NCBI RefSeq assembly: GCF_014204915.1
Contig: NZ_JACHMH010000001.1
Span: forward strand, 7,899,501-7,963,500
Source of the DNA: Crossiella cryophila
GTDB lineage: Bacteria > Actinomycetota > Actinomycetes > Mycobacteriales > Pseudonocardiaceae
Direction of reading: 5' to 3'
DNA: 64,000 bases
Positions 42,498-50,443 of this stretch are shown here, piece after piece. The position numbers and the translations under genes were made by a program. The notes under the pieces were generated by a model. That model worked only from the letters and a program-made list of their open reading frames with translations. It was not told the DNA's origin and made no database searches. How positions within the stretch are numbered: the first letter of the stretch is position 1; each line of letters starts with the position of its first letter.

Positions 42498-44129
42498 CTA
42501 AGGCGTGAGTCCGTTGAGCAGTGCGGTGTGCGCGCGTTTCGGTTGCAGGCCGGTGGTCCAGGGCAGGGCGTTGCCGGGCACGGGCGGGTAGCGGTTGGCG
42601 TCGGCGGTGGAGCCGTAGCGGTCGGTGAAGCCCCAGCTGGTGAAGCCGGTGCAGTTGGGTTCCTGACGGCACACCGCGATCCGCTCGCCGAACTGCTTGG
42701 CCTGCACTGCCTGGTCCGAAGTGGACACGTCCATTTCGGACACTCGAACCTTCAGCCCCAGTGCGGCCAGCGCCCGCACCTTCTTGCGGAAGACCTCCGC
42801 GGGCACCCGGTCCGCGGCGTCGTACTCGTGGCTCTGCAGGCCGACGCCGTCGATCGGCACCCTGGCCTGGCGCAGCTTCTTCACCAAGGCGTACAAGGCG
42901 TTCCAGCGGCCGCCGTCCTGCTCGGCGCCGTACTCGTTGAGGTAGAGCACCGCGTTCGGGTCGGCCGCGCGGGCGGCGCGGAATGCCTCGGCGATGTAGT
43001 CCGCACCCATGGCCTGGTACCACAGGTTGTGTTCCAGGCCGTCCGGGTTGTCCTGGTTGATCGGCTCGTTGACCACGTCCCATTCGGCCACCCGCCCGGC
43101 GAAATGTGTTGCCACCGCACGGATGTGCTCCAGCATCACCGACCGCTTGTCCGGTGCCGAGCGCATCCAGGTCGGCAACGCCTCGAACCAGACCAGGGTG
43201 TGCGCGTGCACCTTGATCCCGTTGGCACGGGCGAAGTCCACCAGCGCGTCGGCCTCGGCGAAGGCGAACACGCCGCGGGCGGGCTGGAGGAACTGGGGTT
43301 TCATCTCGTTCTCCGGGGTGATCAGGTCGAACTGCTCGCCCGCGACCGCCCGGTACCGGTCATCGGCCACCAGTGGCGCGATGGCCAGCGCGCTGCCCAC
43401 CCCGATCGGCCGGGCCAGCTTCTGTGCCCGGCCCCGCAACGAATCCGCCACCGTGCCCTGTTTCCAGTCCGGGGCCTTGCGCACCCGCACCGCGCCACTG
43501 GCACTCAGCGAACGCAACGTCCAGCCGCCGCCGACCTGGGCGTCCGCGCCGAAGAACACCTGACCACCGCCGAACACCCCGCGCTCGGCCACCGTCCCCA
43601 CCTGCCTGCCGCCCACCAGGAAGGCCAGGGTGGATCCGCTGCGCCGCACCGTGATCGCCACCTCGCCGGTCACCCCAAAGCCGAACTTCCTGACCTCCTT
43701 GGCCTTGTTGGCCTTGCCGTCCCACACCGCGACTTCGAGTTGCCCGCCGACCAGGCCCAGCCGCAGGCTCGGCGGTTCCTGCCGCCACTCGTCGTAGATG
43801 ATCGGCGGCGCGCCGTAGAGCTGGAGGTAGGCGGATTTCCCGCCGGTGGCCGAGATCCCGGCGTCGAGCCGGAAGTCCCCGGCGACCTCCAGTCGCGGCC
43901 CGAGCAGGTTCACCGGCGGATTGGGCTGGAAGCGCTTTCCGTCCGTGCCCACGATCCACCGGTCCAGCGCCGAGATCCGCACGCCCTGCCCGGTCACCTC
44001 GGCCCCGGCCAAGCGCGTCCAGTCCTGTCCCGCGATCAACTCGACCGGCGCCGCCGGTGCGGCGATGGCCGTCGCGCTGCTGCCGGTGAGTCCGGCGACC
44101 AGCAGGAGCGCGCCAACGATCCGTCTCAT
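42498..44129 (-). CDS. Secreted GH10 endo-1,4-beta-xylanase with N-terminal beta-sandwich domain
   Basis: 543 residues from ATG 44129, chosen because GGGAGG lies just upstream. A signal peptide (to about residue 27) is followed by a beta-sandwich region (about 30-220) resembling a LamG/CBM fold, then the GH10 barrel. The acid/base Glu is in EWDVVNEP (near 43070) and the nucleophile Glu in VRVSEMDVS (near 42740); HAHTLVW is also conserved. It hydrolyses xylan outside the cell. A ROK regulator gene ends 37 bases upstream on the same strand, suggesting xylose-type control. Confidence 0.94.
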   Translation of the reverse strand: MRRIVGALLLVAGLTGSSATAIAAPAAPVELIAGQDWTRLAGAEVTGQGVRISALDRWIVGTDGKRFQPNPPVNLLGPRLEVAGDFRLDAGISATGGKSAYLQLYGAPPIIYDEWRQEPPSLRLGLVGGQLEVAVWDGKANKAKEVRKFGFGVTGEVAITVRRSGSTLAFLVGGRQVGTVAERGVFGGGQVFFGADAQVGGGWTLRSLSASGAVRVRKAPDWKQGTVADSLRGRAQKLARPIGVGSALAIAPLVADDRYRAVAGEQFDLITPENEMKPQFLQPARGVFAFAEADALVDFARANGIKVHAHTLVWFEALPTWMRSAPDKRSVMLEHIRAVATHFAGRVAEWDVVNEPINQDNPDGLEHNLWYQAMGADYIAEAFRAARAADPNAVLYLNEYGAEQDGGRWNALYALVKKLRQARVPIDGVGLQSHEYDAADRVPAEVFRKKVRALAALGLKVRVSEMDVSTSDQAVQAKQFGERIAVCRQEPNCTGFTSWGFTDRYGSTADANRYPPVPGNALPWTTGLQPKRAHTALLNGLTP

Positions 44130-44166
44130 CGAACCTCCCATGTGGTGTGCGATGAACAGCTCCGGG

Positions 44167-45297
44167 TCACTCCTGGGTGGCGACCCGCCTGGTGACCAGG
44201 TCCGCGAACACCGAGCGCAGGCCGGTGGCGACCGCGCCGGTGAGGATGGCGGCTTCGCCGAGTCGGGAGATCTCGACCTGCGGCGGGTAGTCGGTGAGCC
44301 CGGCCAGCACCGCCCGCACCGGCTCGGCGAGGAGGTCCCCGTTGAGCCCGATCCCGCCGCCGAGCACGATCAGCCCGAGGTCGACCACGCTGGTCACCCT
44401 GGCCGCGTGCTCGGCGATCCGCTCGGCCTCCCAGCCGATGAGTTCCAGCGCGCGCCGGTTGCCCGCGCGCGCGGCGTCCATGACGTCCTCGCAGTTGACG
44501 AAGTCCGAGCGCTGCCAGATCTGGGCCAGGAACGCGTCCGCGGCCGGACTGTCCGGCTGAAACCGTTGCCCCTCCGGCACAAAGTCGATTTCTCCGGCGG
44601 CCCCGTTCCGCCCCCGGTGCAGTTCCCCGCCGAGCACCAGCCCCGCCCCGACCCCGCTGCCGATGTGCAGGAAGGCGAAGTCCCGCACCCCGGCCCCGGC
44701 CCCCCGCCAGCCCTCGCCGACCGCGGCCAGGTTGATGTCGTTCTCCACCAGCACCGGACACCCCAGCGCCGCCCGCAGCCGCGCCGCGGCCGCGAACCCG
44801 TCCAGGTCCTGCTGGTTCGCCGAGTACACCACCCCGGTCCGCGGTTCGATCACCCCCGCGATCCCCATCGTGACCAGCTCCGGCGCCATCCCCGCCGCGG
44901 CCACCAGGTCATCCCGCAACCCGGTGGCGGCGGCCAGCACCTGCTCCGGCCGGTGCCCGTCCACCAGCACGTCGATCCGGGCCAGCTCGGCCCCGTCCAG
45001 ATCGGCCACCATGCCCCGCAGGTACCGGCTGCCCAGGTCCAGCGCGAGCACCGAGGCCGCCCCGGCCCGAGGCCCGAAGTACACCGCGCTGTACCCGGCG
45101 GCGTCCTCGGGCGCGGCCACCTCCTCGACCAGCCCCGCGGCCAGCAACGCCTCGACGGCCCGCCCGATGGTCGGCTTCGAGGTCCGCAACTGCCGGGCCA
45201 GATCCGCCCTGGTCACCGGATACCCCTGCCACATCGCCTGGTAGACGGCGTGCAGGTTCAACTCTCGGACCAGTGCTCCGGTGACCGCGCCTTTCAT
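44167..45297 (-). CDS. ROK-family transcriptional regulator (XylR/NagC-like)
   Basis: 376 residues from ATG 45297. An N-terminal winged helix (about 10-60, DLARQLRTSKPTIGRAVEAL) precedes a ROK sugar-kinase-like domain with VLALDLGSRYLRGMV and GSGVGAGLVLGGELHRG. The usual Zn-binding CxCGxxGCxE cluster of ROK proteins is missing (the region reads AAGEIDFVPEG). It stands directly before the GH10 xylanase in the same direction, so it is likely a sugar-responsive repressor of that unit. Confidence 0.9.
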   Translation of the reverse strand: MKGAVTGALVRELNLHAVYQAMWQGYPVTRADLARQLRTSKPTIGRAVEALLAAGLVEEVAAPEDAAGYSAVYFGPRAGAASVLALDLGSRYLRGMVADLDGAELARIDVLVDGHRPEQVLAAATGLRDDLVAAAGMAPELVTMGIAGVIEPRTGVVYSANQQDLDGFAAAARLRAALGCPVLVENDINLAAVGEGWRGAGAGVRDFAFLHIGSGVGAGLVLGGELHRGRNGAAGEIDFVPEGQRFQPDSPAADAFLAQIWQRSDFVNCEDVMDAARAGNRRALELIGWEAERIAEHAARVTSVVDLGLIVLGGGIGLNGDLLAEPVRAVLAGLTDYPPQVEISRLGEAAILTGAVATGLRSVFADLVTRRVATQE

Positions 45298-45313
45298 CAC
45301 GACGCACAAACTA

Positions 45314-45344
45314 GTAACGGCGCATTACCGGTGTCCAGCATTAC
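45314..45344. promoter_or_regulatory. Candidate operator for the ROK regulator
   Basis: Two direct copies of GCATTAC (45322-45328 and 45338-45344), 16 bases apart, plus an inverted half-site GTAAC (45314-45318), in the gap upstream of the ROK gene. Repeats spaced about one and a half helical turns suggest a regulator site, perhaps autoregulation. Confidence 0.4.
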
Positions 45345-45357
45345 TTTGGCGAACGCC

Positions 45358-46041
45358 TCAGCCCGGCAGCACGACCAGATCCCGGGGGAAGCGCGGATCG
45401 ATCTCGTAGTGCGTGTCGTACTGGCTGCTGAACCCGCTCACCCGCACCCACTGCCCCACCCGCAACCGGCTGAGATCGATCCCGGTCTGGGTGTTCACGA
45501 AGATCGTCAATTCCCCGGAGCCGTCATCCACGAAAACCTTCCGCCCGTACGGCAGGTCGTTCTGCACCGGCTTGGTGATCCGCGCCAGCACCCGCACCAG
45601 GCGCCCCTCGGACACCTCGCCCACCCCACCGGTGGCCCGCCACTCCGGCCGCGGCGGGACGCCCGTGCGGCCCAGGGTGACCGCGTCCGGGGTGGCCGGG
45701 ACGATGGTGAGCAGGCCGGAGCTGTTGGTGAGCTTGCCGGTGATCCGGGCATGGCGGCCGGGCGCGACCTTCAGGTCGGTGGCGAGCTTGAGGTAGATGC
45801 CCGCGGTCCGATCCTGGATGGCGAAACCCTTGTCGTAGAAGCTGGACTCGAAGGCGCCGGACGGGGTGGTGGCCACGCCGGCGACGGTGACCGTGCTGCC
45901 CAGTGGGAGGGCGCGGGCGGCGGCGATGGACTGGGGCGGGGCCGCCGGGGCGGCGTGCGCGGGGGCGGCGCCGAGGGCTGTGACGAGCAGGGTGGCGGTG
46001 AGCAGGTGGCGGACGAACCTCTTGCCGGTCAGGGCGACCAA
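45358..46041 (-). CDS. Secreted OB-fold-like protein
   Basis: 227 residues with a signal peptide (to about 30, AAPAHA). The pattern LPLGSTVTVAGVATTPSGAF, FAIQDRTAGIYLKL, HARITGKLTNSSGLLTIVPA resembles the nucleic-acid-binding OB folds found in secreted nucleases, repeated a second time in the C-terminal half (GRLVRVLARITKPV, VFVDDGSGELTIFVN). No catalytic domain follows. It is divergent from the secreted NucB-DUF4434 gene, which makes a link to extracellular DNA plausible but unproven. Confidence 0.68.
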   Translation of the reverse strand: MVALTGKRFVRHLLTATLLVTALGAAPAHAAPAAPPQSIAAARALPLGSTVTVAGVATTPSGAFESSFYDKGFAIQDRTAGIYLKLATDLKVAPGRHARITGKLTNSSGLLTIVPATPDAVTLGRTGVPPRPEWRATGGVGEVSEGRLVRVLARITKPVQNDLPYGRKVFVDDGSGELTIFVNTQTGIDLSRLRVGQWVRVSGFSSQYDTHYEIDPRFPRDLVVLPG

Positions 46042-46292
46042 CTCCTCTCGGGAAGTGAAACGCCGCCCATCTTGGCCGCCCCGCCATCGGCGCGGCCACT
46101 CGGCCTGCCGGTTGTTTTCCGGTAACCCGGGAAAATTACTGAGCCGCTTTTAACATGGCCCGCTGACCTGGCGCTAACCGGCAAATTTTAGGCCAAACGG
46201 CCTATTGATGACTAGGCGATCAGGACGCACGCTTTCCCTGTTTGCTCATTCGCGGGTTGTCGGGGCTCGCACCACCATTCTGGGGAGATTCC
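46042..46292. promoter_or_regulatory. AT-richer divergent regulatory region
   Basis: The 251-base gap between the divergent OB-fold and NucB-DUF4434 genes is clearly less GC-rich than its surroundings. It contains TAGGCC-AAAC-GGCCTA (46189-46204, a perfect six-base-pair stem) and TTTTCC...GGAAAA near 46115-46136, both possible operators. No exact promoter hexamers could be placed with confidence. Confidence 0.4.
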
Positions 46293-49200
46293 GTGCAGCG
46301 TCGAATACTGACGCGCCGTACGCGCACGCGTGCGTTCCGCGCCTTTGGCGTTTTCCTGCCCTTCCTCGCCGCGATCCTGGTGGCCACCGGGCTGCCCGCC
46401 ACCGCGGCGCCCAAACCAGCCCCACCCGCCGCCTCCGGTCAGGAGGCCCAGGCCAGTGCCGCCGACCGGGCCGCGCGGGCGCAACGTGAGTCGGCCAGGA
46501 CGCAGGCCGCCGCGGCGGACCCGAACGGGCTGAGCAACCTGGGCAAGCCGCGGCCGCGACTGCCCGGGGATTCCCAGGCCGCCAAGGACGCCGCCGAGCA
46601 GGAGTTTCGGGAGGCGTGTAACGGGATCGGGCGGGCGCAGGCCCTCACCAAGCAGGGCTTCACGCGGAACCGGTTCCAGCAGTGTTTCCTGGGCAGTCGC
46701 ACGGCCCAACTGTGGCGGCGGGGCGGCACGCCGCCGCCGACCACTCCGATGGCCGAGATGAAATTCGACTACAGCCTGCTGGTGATCTCCTACGACAACA
46801 GCCGCGCCATCGACTTCATCTTCAACATGGACGATGTCGTCCTCAAGGGCGGCGAGCCCCACCTGCAGACCGATCTGCGGATCTGGATCAACGGCTGCAA
46901 CTCCAACGCGGTCCAGTGCACTCCCGATGAGGTCCGGACCAACGTGGAGTGGCGGGACAACCGCAAGCACACCTTCCGGATCACCTCCCCGGACACCGCG
47001 GGCGAGGGTGTGCACAAGATCCTCCGCAGCGGGTTCGACCTGCGGATGCGCATGGTCCACCGGATGCCGAACGTGGATCCGTGGAGCGAGGACGAGATGA
47101 CCCGCTCGGTGCTGCGCTTCGACACCGCCGGGACGGCGCTGAACAAGTCCACCGGCACGGTGTTCCCGGACTTCGTCCCGAGCTACGACCTGCTGCGCAC
47201 CAGCGACCTGACCGTCGCCGAGACCACCCGGCACATCCTGGACGCCCAGTTCCACCCGCGCCGGACCTATCCCAGGCACCCCGGCAACACCAAGAACGTG
47301 CCCGGCTACGACCGGCCGTTGCACCGGCTGATGGACTCCACCAAGCAGGGGCAGAACCGCAACGCCTCCAAGCTGATCTGCAACGAGCTGTGGGCCGGCC
47401 CGCGCAGTGAGAAGGACTGCGACGAGTACCCCTGGGCCTCCACCCAGGAGGGCGCGTCCACCGGGGTGACCGATCCGGACCAGCCCGCCTGGCACGGTTC
47501 GGCCCGGCTGATCACCAACAAGGACAACCAGGCCGCGGGCAACCACTGGAACATCCACCTCTACAACGCCAACCGGATCCTGGACAACGACGAGTTCCGG
47601 GTGAGGCCGGTGGACGACTGCGAGACCTGCGGCCCTCAGTTCCCGCCGCCGTACCTGCCGCGCTCCAAGGACACCGACCGCCGGATCAGCGGTTCCTTCA
47701 TCCAGCCCGACCTCATCGACGACTGGACCGATCAGCAGCTGGCTGACGAGTTCACCATGATGAAGTCGCTCAACATGACCCAGCTCGTGCTGCAGTGGAC
47801 CGCGAACTCCCACGATGTCCGGGAGAACGGCGCCAAGACCGCGATCTACCCGAACGCGCTCGGCGGCTACAAGCTGGTCACCAAGACCGACGTGGTGGCG
47901 CGGACCCTGCGCGCGGCCAACGCGGCGGGCATCGACGTCTGGGTCGGCCTGCAGGTCAACGACTTCTGGTGGAAGACCTACGCGCGGGACCAGGGCTTCC
48001 TGGACAACGAGGCGACCATCGCCAGGGCACTGGCCAAGGAATTGTGGAGCCGGTACGGCGGCAACAAGTCCTTCCGCGGCTGGTACCTGTCCTTCGAGAT
48101 GGACAACGTCAACTTCTCCGGGGCGGGCGACGAGGGCCGGATGATCGGCTTCTACCAGCAGGTGGTGCGGGAGCTGCGGTTCCTCACCGGCAGCAAGCCG
48201 GTGGCGATCGCGCCGTTCTTCAACGCGGTCAACCGGGCGCTGCCCGGCTGGAAGAACCCGCAGGAGTGGGGTGAGATGTGGACCAGGATGCTGCGCGAGA
48301 TCGACCTGGACATCATCGCGCTGCAGGACGGGATCGGGGCCGGGCACGGTGATCCGACCACCATCCACCCCTGGTACGCCGAGCTGCACAAGGCGCTGAG
48401 GGCCGCCGACGCGCTGACCTACCTGATCTCCGACACCGAGACGTTCAAGATCGGCGCGTCCGGGCTGCAACCGTCCTCCACCCAGGAGATCGTGGAGGCG
48501 ATCCGGGCGGTGGAGGACCAGACCGAGGTCTTCTGGTCGTTCTCCTTCAACCACTACCAGTCGCCGCGCTCGAAGTTCGGCTCCCAGGCCTATCTCAACG
48601 GCTACCGGCGCTGGGCCGCGATAGATGACCGGAAGGCGCCGGGCTTTGACCCGGAGAACCCGTCCCGGCCCGGCAACCTGACCGCCAGGGCCGACGGCTC
48701 CCAGACCATCCACCTGAACTGGGGTGACTCCTCCGACGGCACCAGCGGCGTGGCCGGGTATTTCATCTACCGCGACGACGAACTGGTGGCCACCAAGATC
48801 AGTCCGCAGGGCGGGTTCACCGACCGCCAGCTCAACCCCGGTTCGCTGAACAAGTACCAGGTCCGGGCCTTCGACGGCTCGGGGCGGACCTCGGAGCTGA
48901 GCAACTACGCGGAGGCGTCCACCGAGGGCCAGAAGGTCTCGCAGGTCAACTACGCCCGCTGCGGCGCGCGGGTCGACGAGCGCGGATGTCCTTACCTCAC
49001 CGGGAAACCGGCGGACAGCAGCTACCCGGACGACGGCGGCTATGAGCTGACCGACGGCAAGCGCGGCCCGGCGCAGTACACGCCGGAGTGGCAGGGCCGC
49101 AACGCCGCGGGCGTGTACTCCTTCATCATCAACCTCGGCCAGCAGCGCACCATCAACGAGATCACCAGCGGCTGGTTGCAGGTGCGGGATGACTACGTGT

Positions 49201-49415
49201 TCCTGCCAGCCAAGGTGACCTACGCGGTGTCGTCCACAGTGGACGGTCCGTACACCGAGGTGCCGTCGATCGACCTGCCGGCGGTCAGCGCCCGGTTGCA
49301 GACCAAGACCTACCGGTCGGTGAACCTGAACCTGACGGGTCAGTTCGTCAAGGTCACCGTGGACGGGTCCACCGCGTGGACCATGCTCGACGAGGTCGAG
49401 ATCCGGGGCGACTGA
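46293..49415 (+). CDS. Secreted multidomain protein: NucA/NucB-type nuclease domain, DUF4434 barrel, FN3, C-terminal discoidin-like domain
   Basis: 1,040 residues from GTG 46293 behind GGGGAGA. A signal peptide (about 1-38) and a variable region (to about 290) lead to a NucA/NucB-like domain (about 290-440) with the signature CDEYPWAST (residues 376-384) and the downstream DNQAAGNHWN and ANRILDNDEF segments. Residues about 465-785 form a DUF4434 glycosidase-like barrel (ISGSFIQPDLIDDWT, FEMDNVNF). An FN3 domain (about 790-880) and a discoidin-like domain (about 905-1040) follow. It may cut DNA and bind or cut a polysaccharide outside the cell, for instance in biofilm matrix. Confidence 0.82.
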   Translation: MQRRILTRRTRTRAFRAFGVFLPFLAAILVATGLPATAAPKPAPPAASGQEAQASAADRAARAQRESARTQAAAADPNGLSNLGKPRPRLPGDSQAAKDAAEQEFREACNGIGRAQALTKQGFTRNRFQQCFLGSRTAQLWRRGGTPPPTTPMAEMKFDYSLLVISYDNSRAIDFIFNMDDVVLKGGEPHLQTDLRIWINGCNSNAVQCTPDEVRTNVEWRDNRKHTFRITSPDTAGEGVHKILRSGFDLRMRMVHRMPNVDPWSEDEMTRSVLRFDTAGTALNKSTGTVFPDFVPSYDLLRTSDLTVAETTRHILDAQFHPRRTYPRHPGNTKNVPGYDRPLHRLMDSTKQGQNRNASKLICNELWAGPRSEKDCDEYPWASTQEGASTGVTDPDQPAWHGSARLITNKDNQAAGNHWNIHLYNANRILDNDEFRVRPVDDCETCGPQFPPPYLPRSKDTDRRISGSFIQPDLIDDWTDQQLADEFTMMKSLNMTQLVLQWTANSHDVRENGAKTAIYPNALGGYKLVTKTDVVARTLRAANAAGIDVWVGLQVNDFWWKTYARDQGFLDNEATIARALAKELWSRYGGNKSFRGWYLSFEMDNVNFSGAGDEGRMIGFYQQVVRELRFLTGSKPVAIAPFFNAVNRALPGWKNPQEWGEMWTRMLREIDLDIIALQDGIGAGHGDPTTIHPWYAELHKALRAADALTYLISDTETFKIGASGLQPSSTQEIVEAIRAVEDQTEVFWSFSFNHYQSPRSKFGSQAYLNGYRRWAAIDDRKAPGFDPENPSRPGNLTARADGSQTIHLNWGDSSDGTSGVAGYFIYRDDELVATKISPQGGFTDRQLNPGSLNKYQVRAFDGSGRTSELSNYAEASTEGQKVSQVNYARCGARVDERGCPYLTGKPADSSYPDDGGYELTDGKRGPAQYTPEWQGRNAAGVYSFIINLGQQRTINEITSGWLQVRDDYVFLPAKVTYAVSSTVDGPYTEVPSIDLPAVSARLQTKTYRSVNLNLTGQFVKVTVDGSTAWTMLDEVEIRGD

Positions 49416-49422
49416 GGCGGAT

Positions 49423-49454
49423 CCGGGGCCGTCGGCGATCGTCGGCGGCCCCGG
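49423..49454. terminator. Hairpin between convergent genes
   Basis: CCGGGGCCG (49423-49431) and CGGCCCCGG (49446-49454) form a 9-base-pair stem with a 14-base loop in the 41-base gap between two stop codons. Probable bidirectional terminator. Confidence 0.75.
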
Positions 49455-49456
49455 TC

Positions 49457-49963
49457 TCAGACCGGCCAGATCCGCAGCAGGTAGCCCTCGGTCCCGGCCA
49501 GCCGCGCCGCCAGCGCTTCCCAGTCCGTCGCGTCGAGCCAGCCGAGCTGGTGCGCCAGATCGGCCTGCTGCCCGGCCATCTCCACCCGCCCGGCATGCCA
49601 GAAATCCACCCGGTACGCGCCAGGGCCGTGCGGTAGCTCGATCTGCTCGATCGCGTCGGACATCGCGTGCTGCCGCACCGCCAGCACGCCCTGCCGGGAC
49701 CGGAACTCCAGGGACACCGGCCCGGTCCACTCGCGATCGGCCGGGGTCACCCGCGGGGTGTGCGGCCACACCTCCACCCGCACCGCCACCTGGATCAGCG
49801 ATTCCACGCACTGCACCACGATGATCCCCTCGTCCGCGCCGACGATCCGCCGGTGCGACTCGTCCAGGGCGGGCATCAGCTCCGCGGGCGGGTCGTCGGG
49901 GCGGTCGGTGACCAGGAACATCGAGTCCACCGCCCAGACCAGCGCGGTGTGCGCCCGGTTCAC
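49457..49963 (-). CDS. Conserved hypothetical protein coupled to RidA
   Basis: 168 residues from GTG 49963, whose start overlaps the RidA stop (GTGA). Features include an acidic DEGIIVVQCVESLIQVAVRV segment, VEVWPHTP and a GPGAYRVDFWHAGR stretch, a pattern seen in an unnamed actinobacterial family. No signal peptide, membrane helix or catalytic motif is visible. Coupling suggests a shared function with RidA. A much longer minus-strand frame across this region is an antisense shadow. Confidence 0.68.
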   Translation of the reverse strand: MNRAHTALVWAVDSMFLVTDRPDDPPAELMPALDESHRRIVGADEGIIVVQCVESLIQVAVRVEVWPHTPRVTPADREWTGPVSLEFRSRQGVLAVRQHAMSDAIEQIELPHGPGAYRVDFWHAGRVEMAGQQADLAHQLGWLDATDWEALAARLAGTEGYLLRIWPV

Positions 49964-50355
49964 CAGATCACCGCGATCGCGTCGACCTCGATCAGGTAGC
50001 CGGGCGCGGCCAGGGTGGCCACCCCGAGCAGCACGTCCGCCGGCTTGTGCGCGCCGAACAGCTCGACCCTGGCCGCCTCGATGACCGGCAGGTACTCCAC
50101 CCGGTGCCCGACCACGTAGATGGTGATCTTGGTGACCTGGTCCGGCCGGGCGCCCGCCGCGGCCAGCGCCCGGCCCAGGTTGGCGAAGACCTGGCGGACC
50201 TGGGCAGCCAGGTCGCCGGGGTGGACCAGGTCGCCATCGGGATCGTCGGAGAGCTGGCCCGCGACGAAGACCAGCCGGGTGCCCTCGGCGATGACGACGT
50301 GCGAGTAGGTCTCCGGGCGGTCCAGGCCCTCGGGATGGACGATCTCCAGCGGCAT
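49960..50355 (-). CDS. RidA-family (YjgF/YER057c/UK114) protein
   Basis: 131 residues. RidA proteins deaminate reactive enamine/imine intermediates released by PLP enzymes; other family members have different or unknown roles. The family pattern VFVAGQLSDDPDGDLVHPGD, QVRQVFANLGRALAAAGARP and VTKITIYVV is clear, and the C-terminal VATLAAPGYLIEVDAIAV is in the usual place. The catalytic Arg of true RidA is expected just before VATL; here the residues are LG, so deaminase activity is doubtful. It is coupled to a 168-residue protein and divergent from an NLR-like gene. Confidence 0.85.
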   Translation of the reverse strand: MPLEIVHPEGLDRPETYSHVVIAEGTRLVFVAGQLSDDPDGDLVHPGDLAAQVRQVFANLGRALAAAGARPDQVTKITIYVVGHRVEYLPVIEAARVELFGAHKPADVLLGVATLAAPGYLIEVDAIAVIW

Positions 50356-50430
50356 CGTGACGAGTCCCTCCAGTGCTCGGGCGACCCGCCGAACCTACCC
50401 GTGCGCCGGGCCGCCGCGCCGGAGCTGCGG

Positions 50431-50436
50431 TACAAC
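50431..50436 (+). promoter_or_regulatory. -10 element TACAAC for a leaderless transcript
   Basis: TACAAC ends seven bases before GTG 50444 of the NLR-like gene and no ribosome site precedes that GTG, which fits leaderless initiation and supports the chosen start. Confidence 0.45.
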
Positions 50437-50443
50437 CTGGGGC

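Noticed and set aside
46042-46292. Riboswitch or small RNA in the AT-richer divergent gap
   Set aside because: I could not match any known riboswitch core; only short palindromes are visible.
46212-49811. 1,199-codon minus-strand frame opposite the NucB-DUF4434 gene
   Set aside because: Antisense shadow: Val/Gly/Asp/His-rich without motifs, while the plus strand has signal peptide, ribosome site and four recognisable domains.
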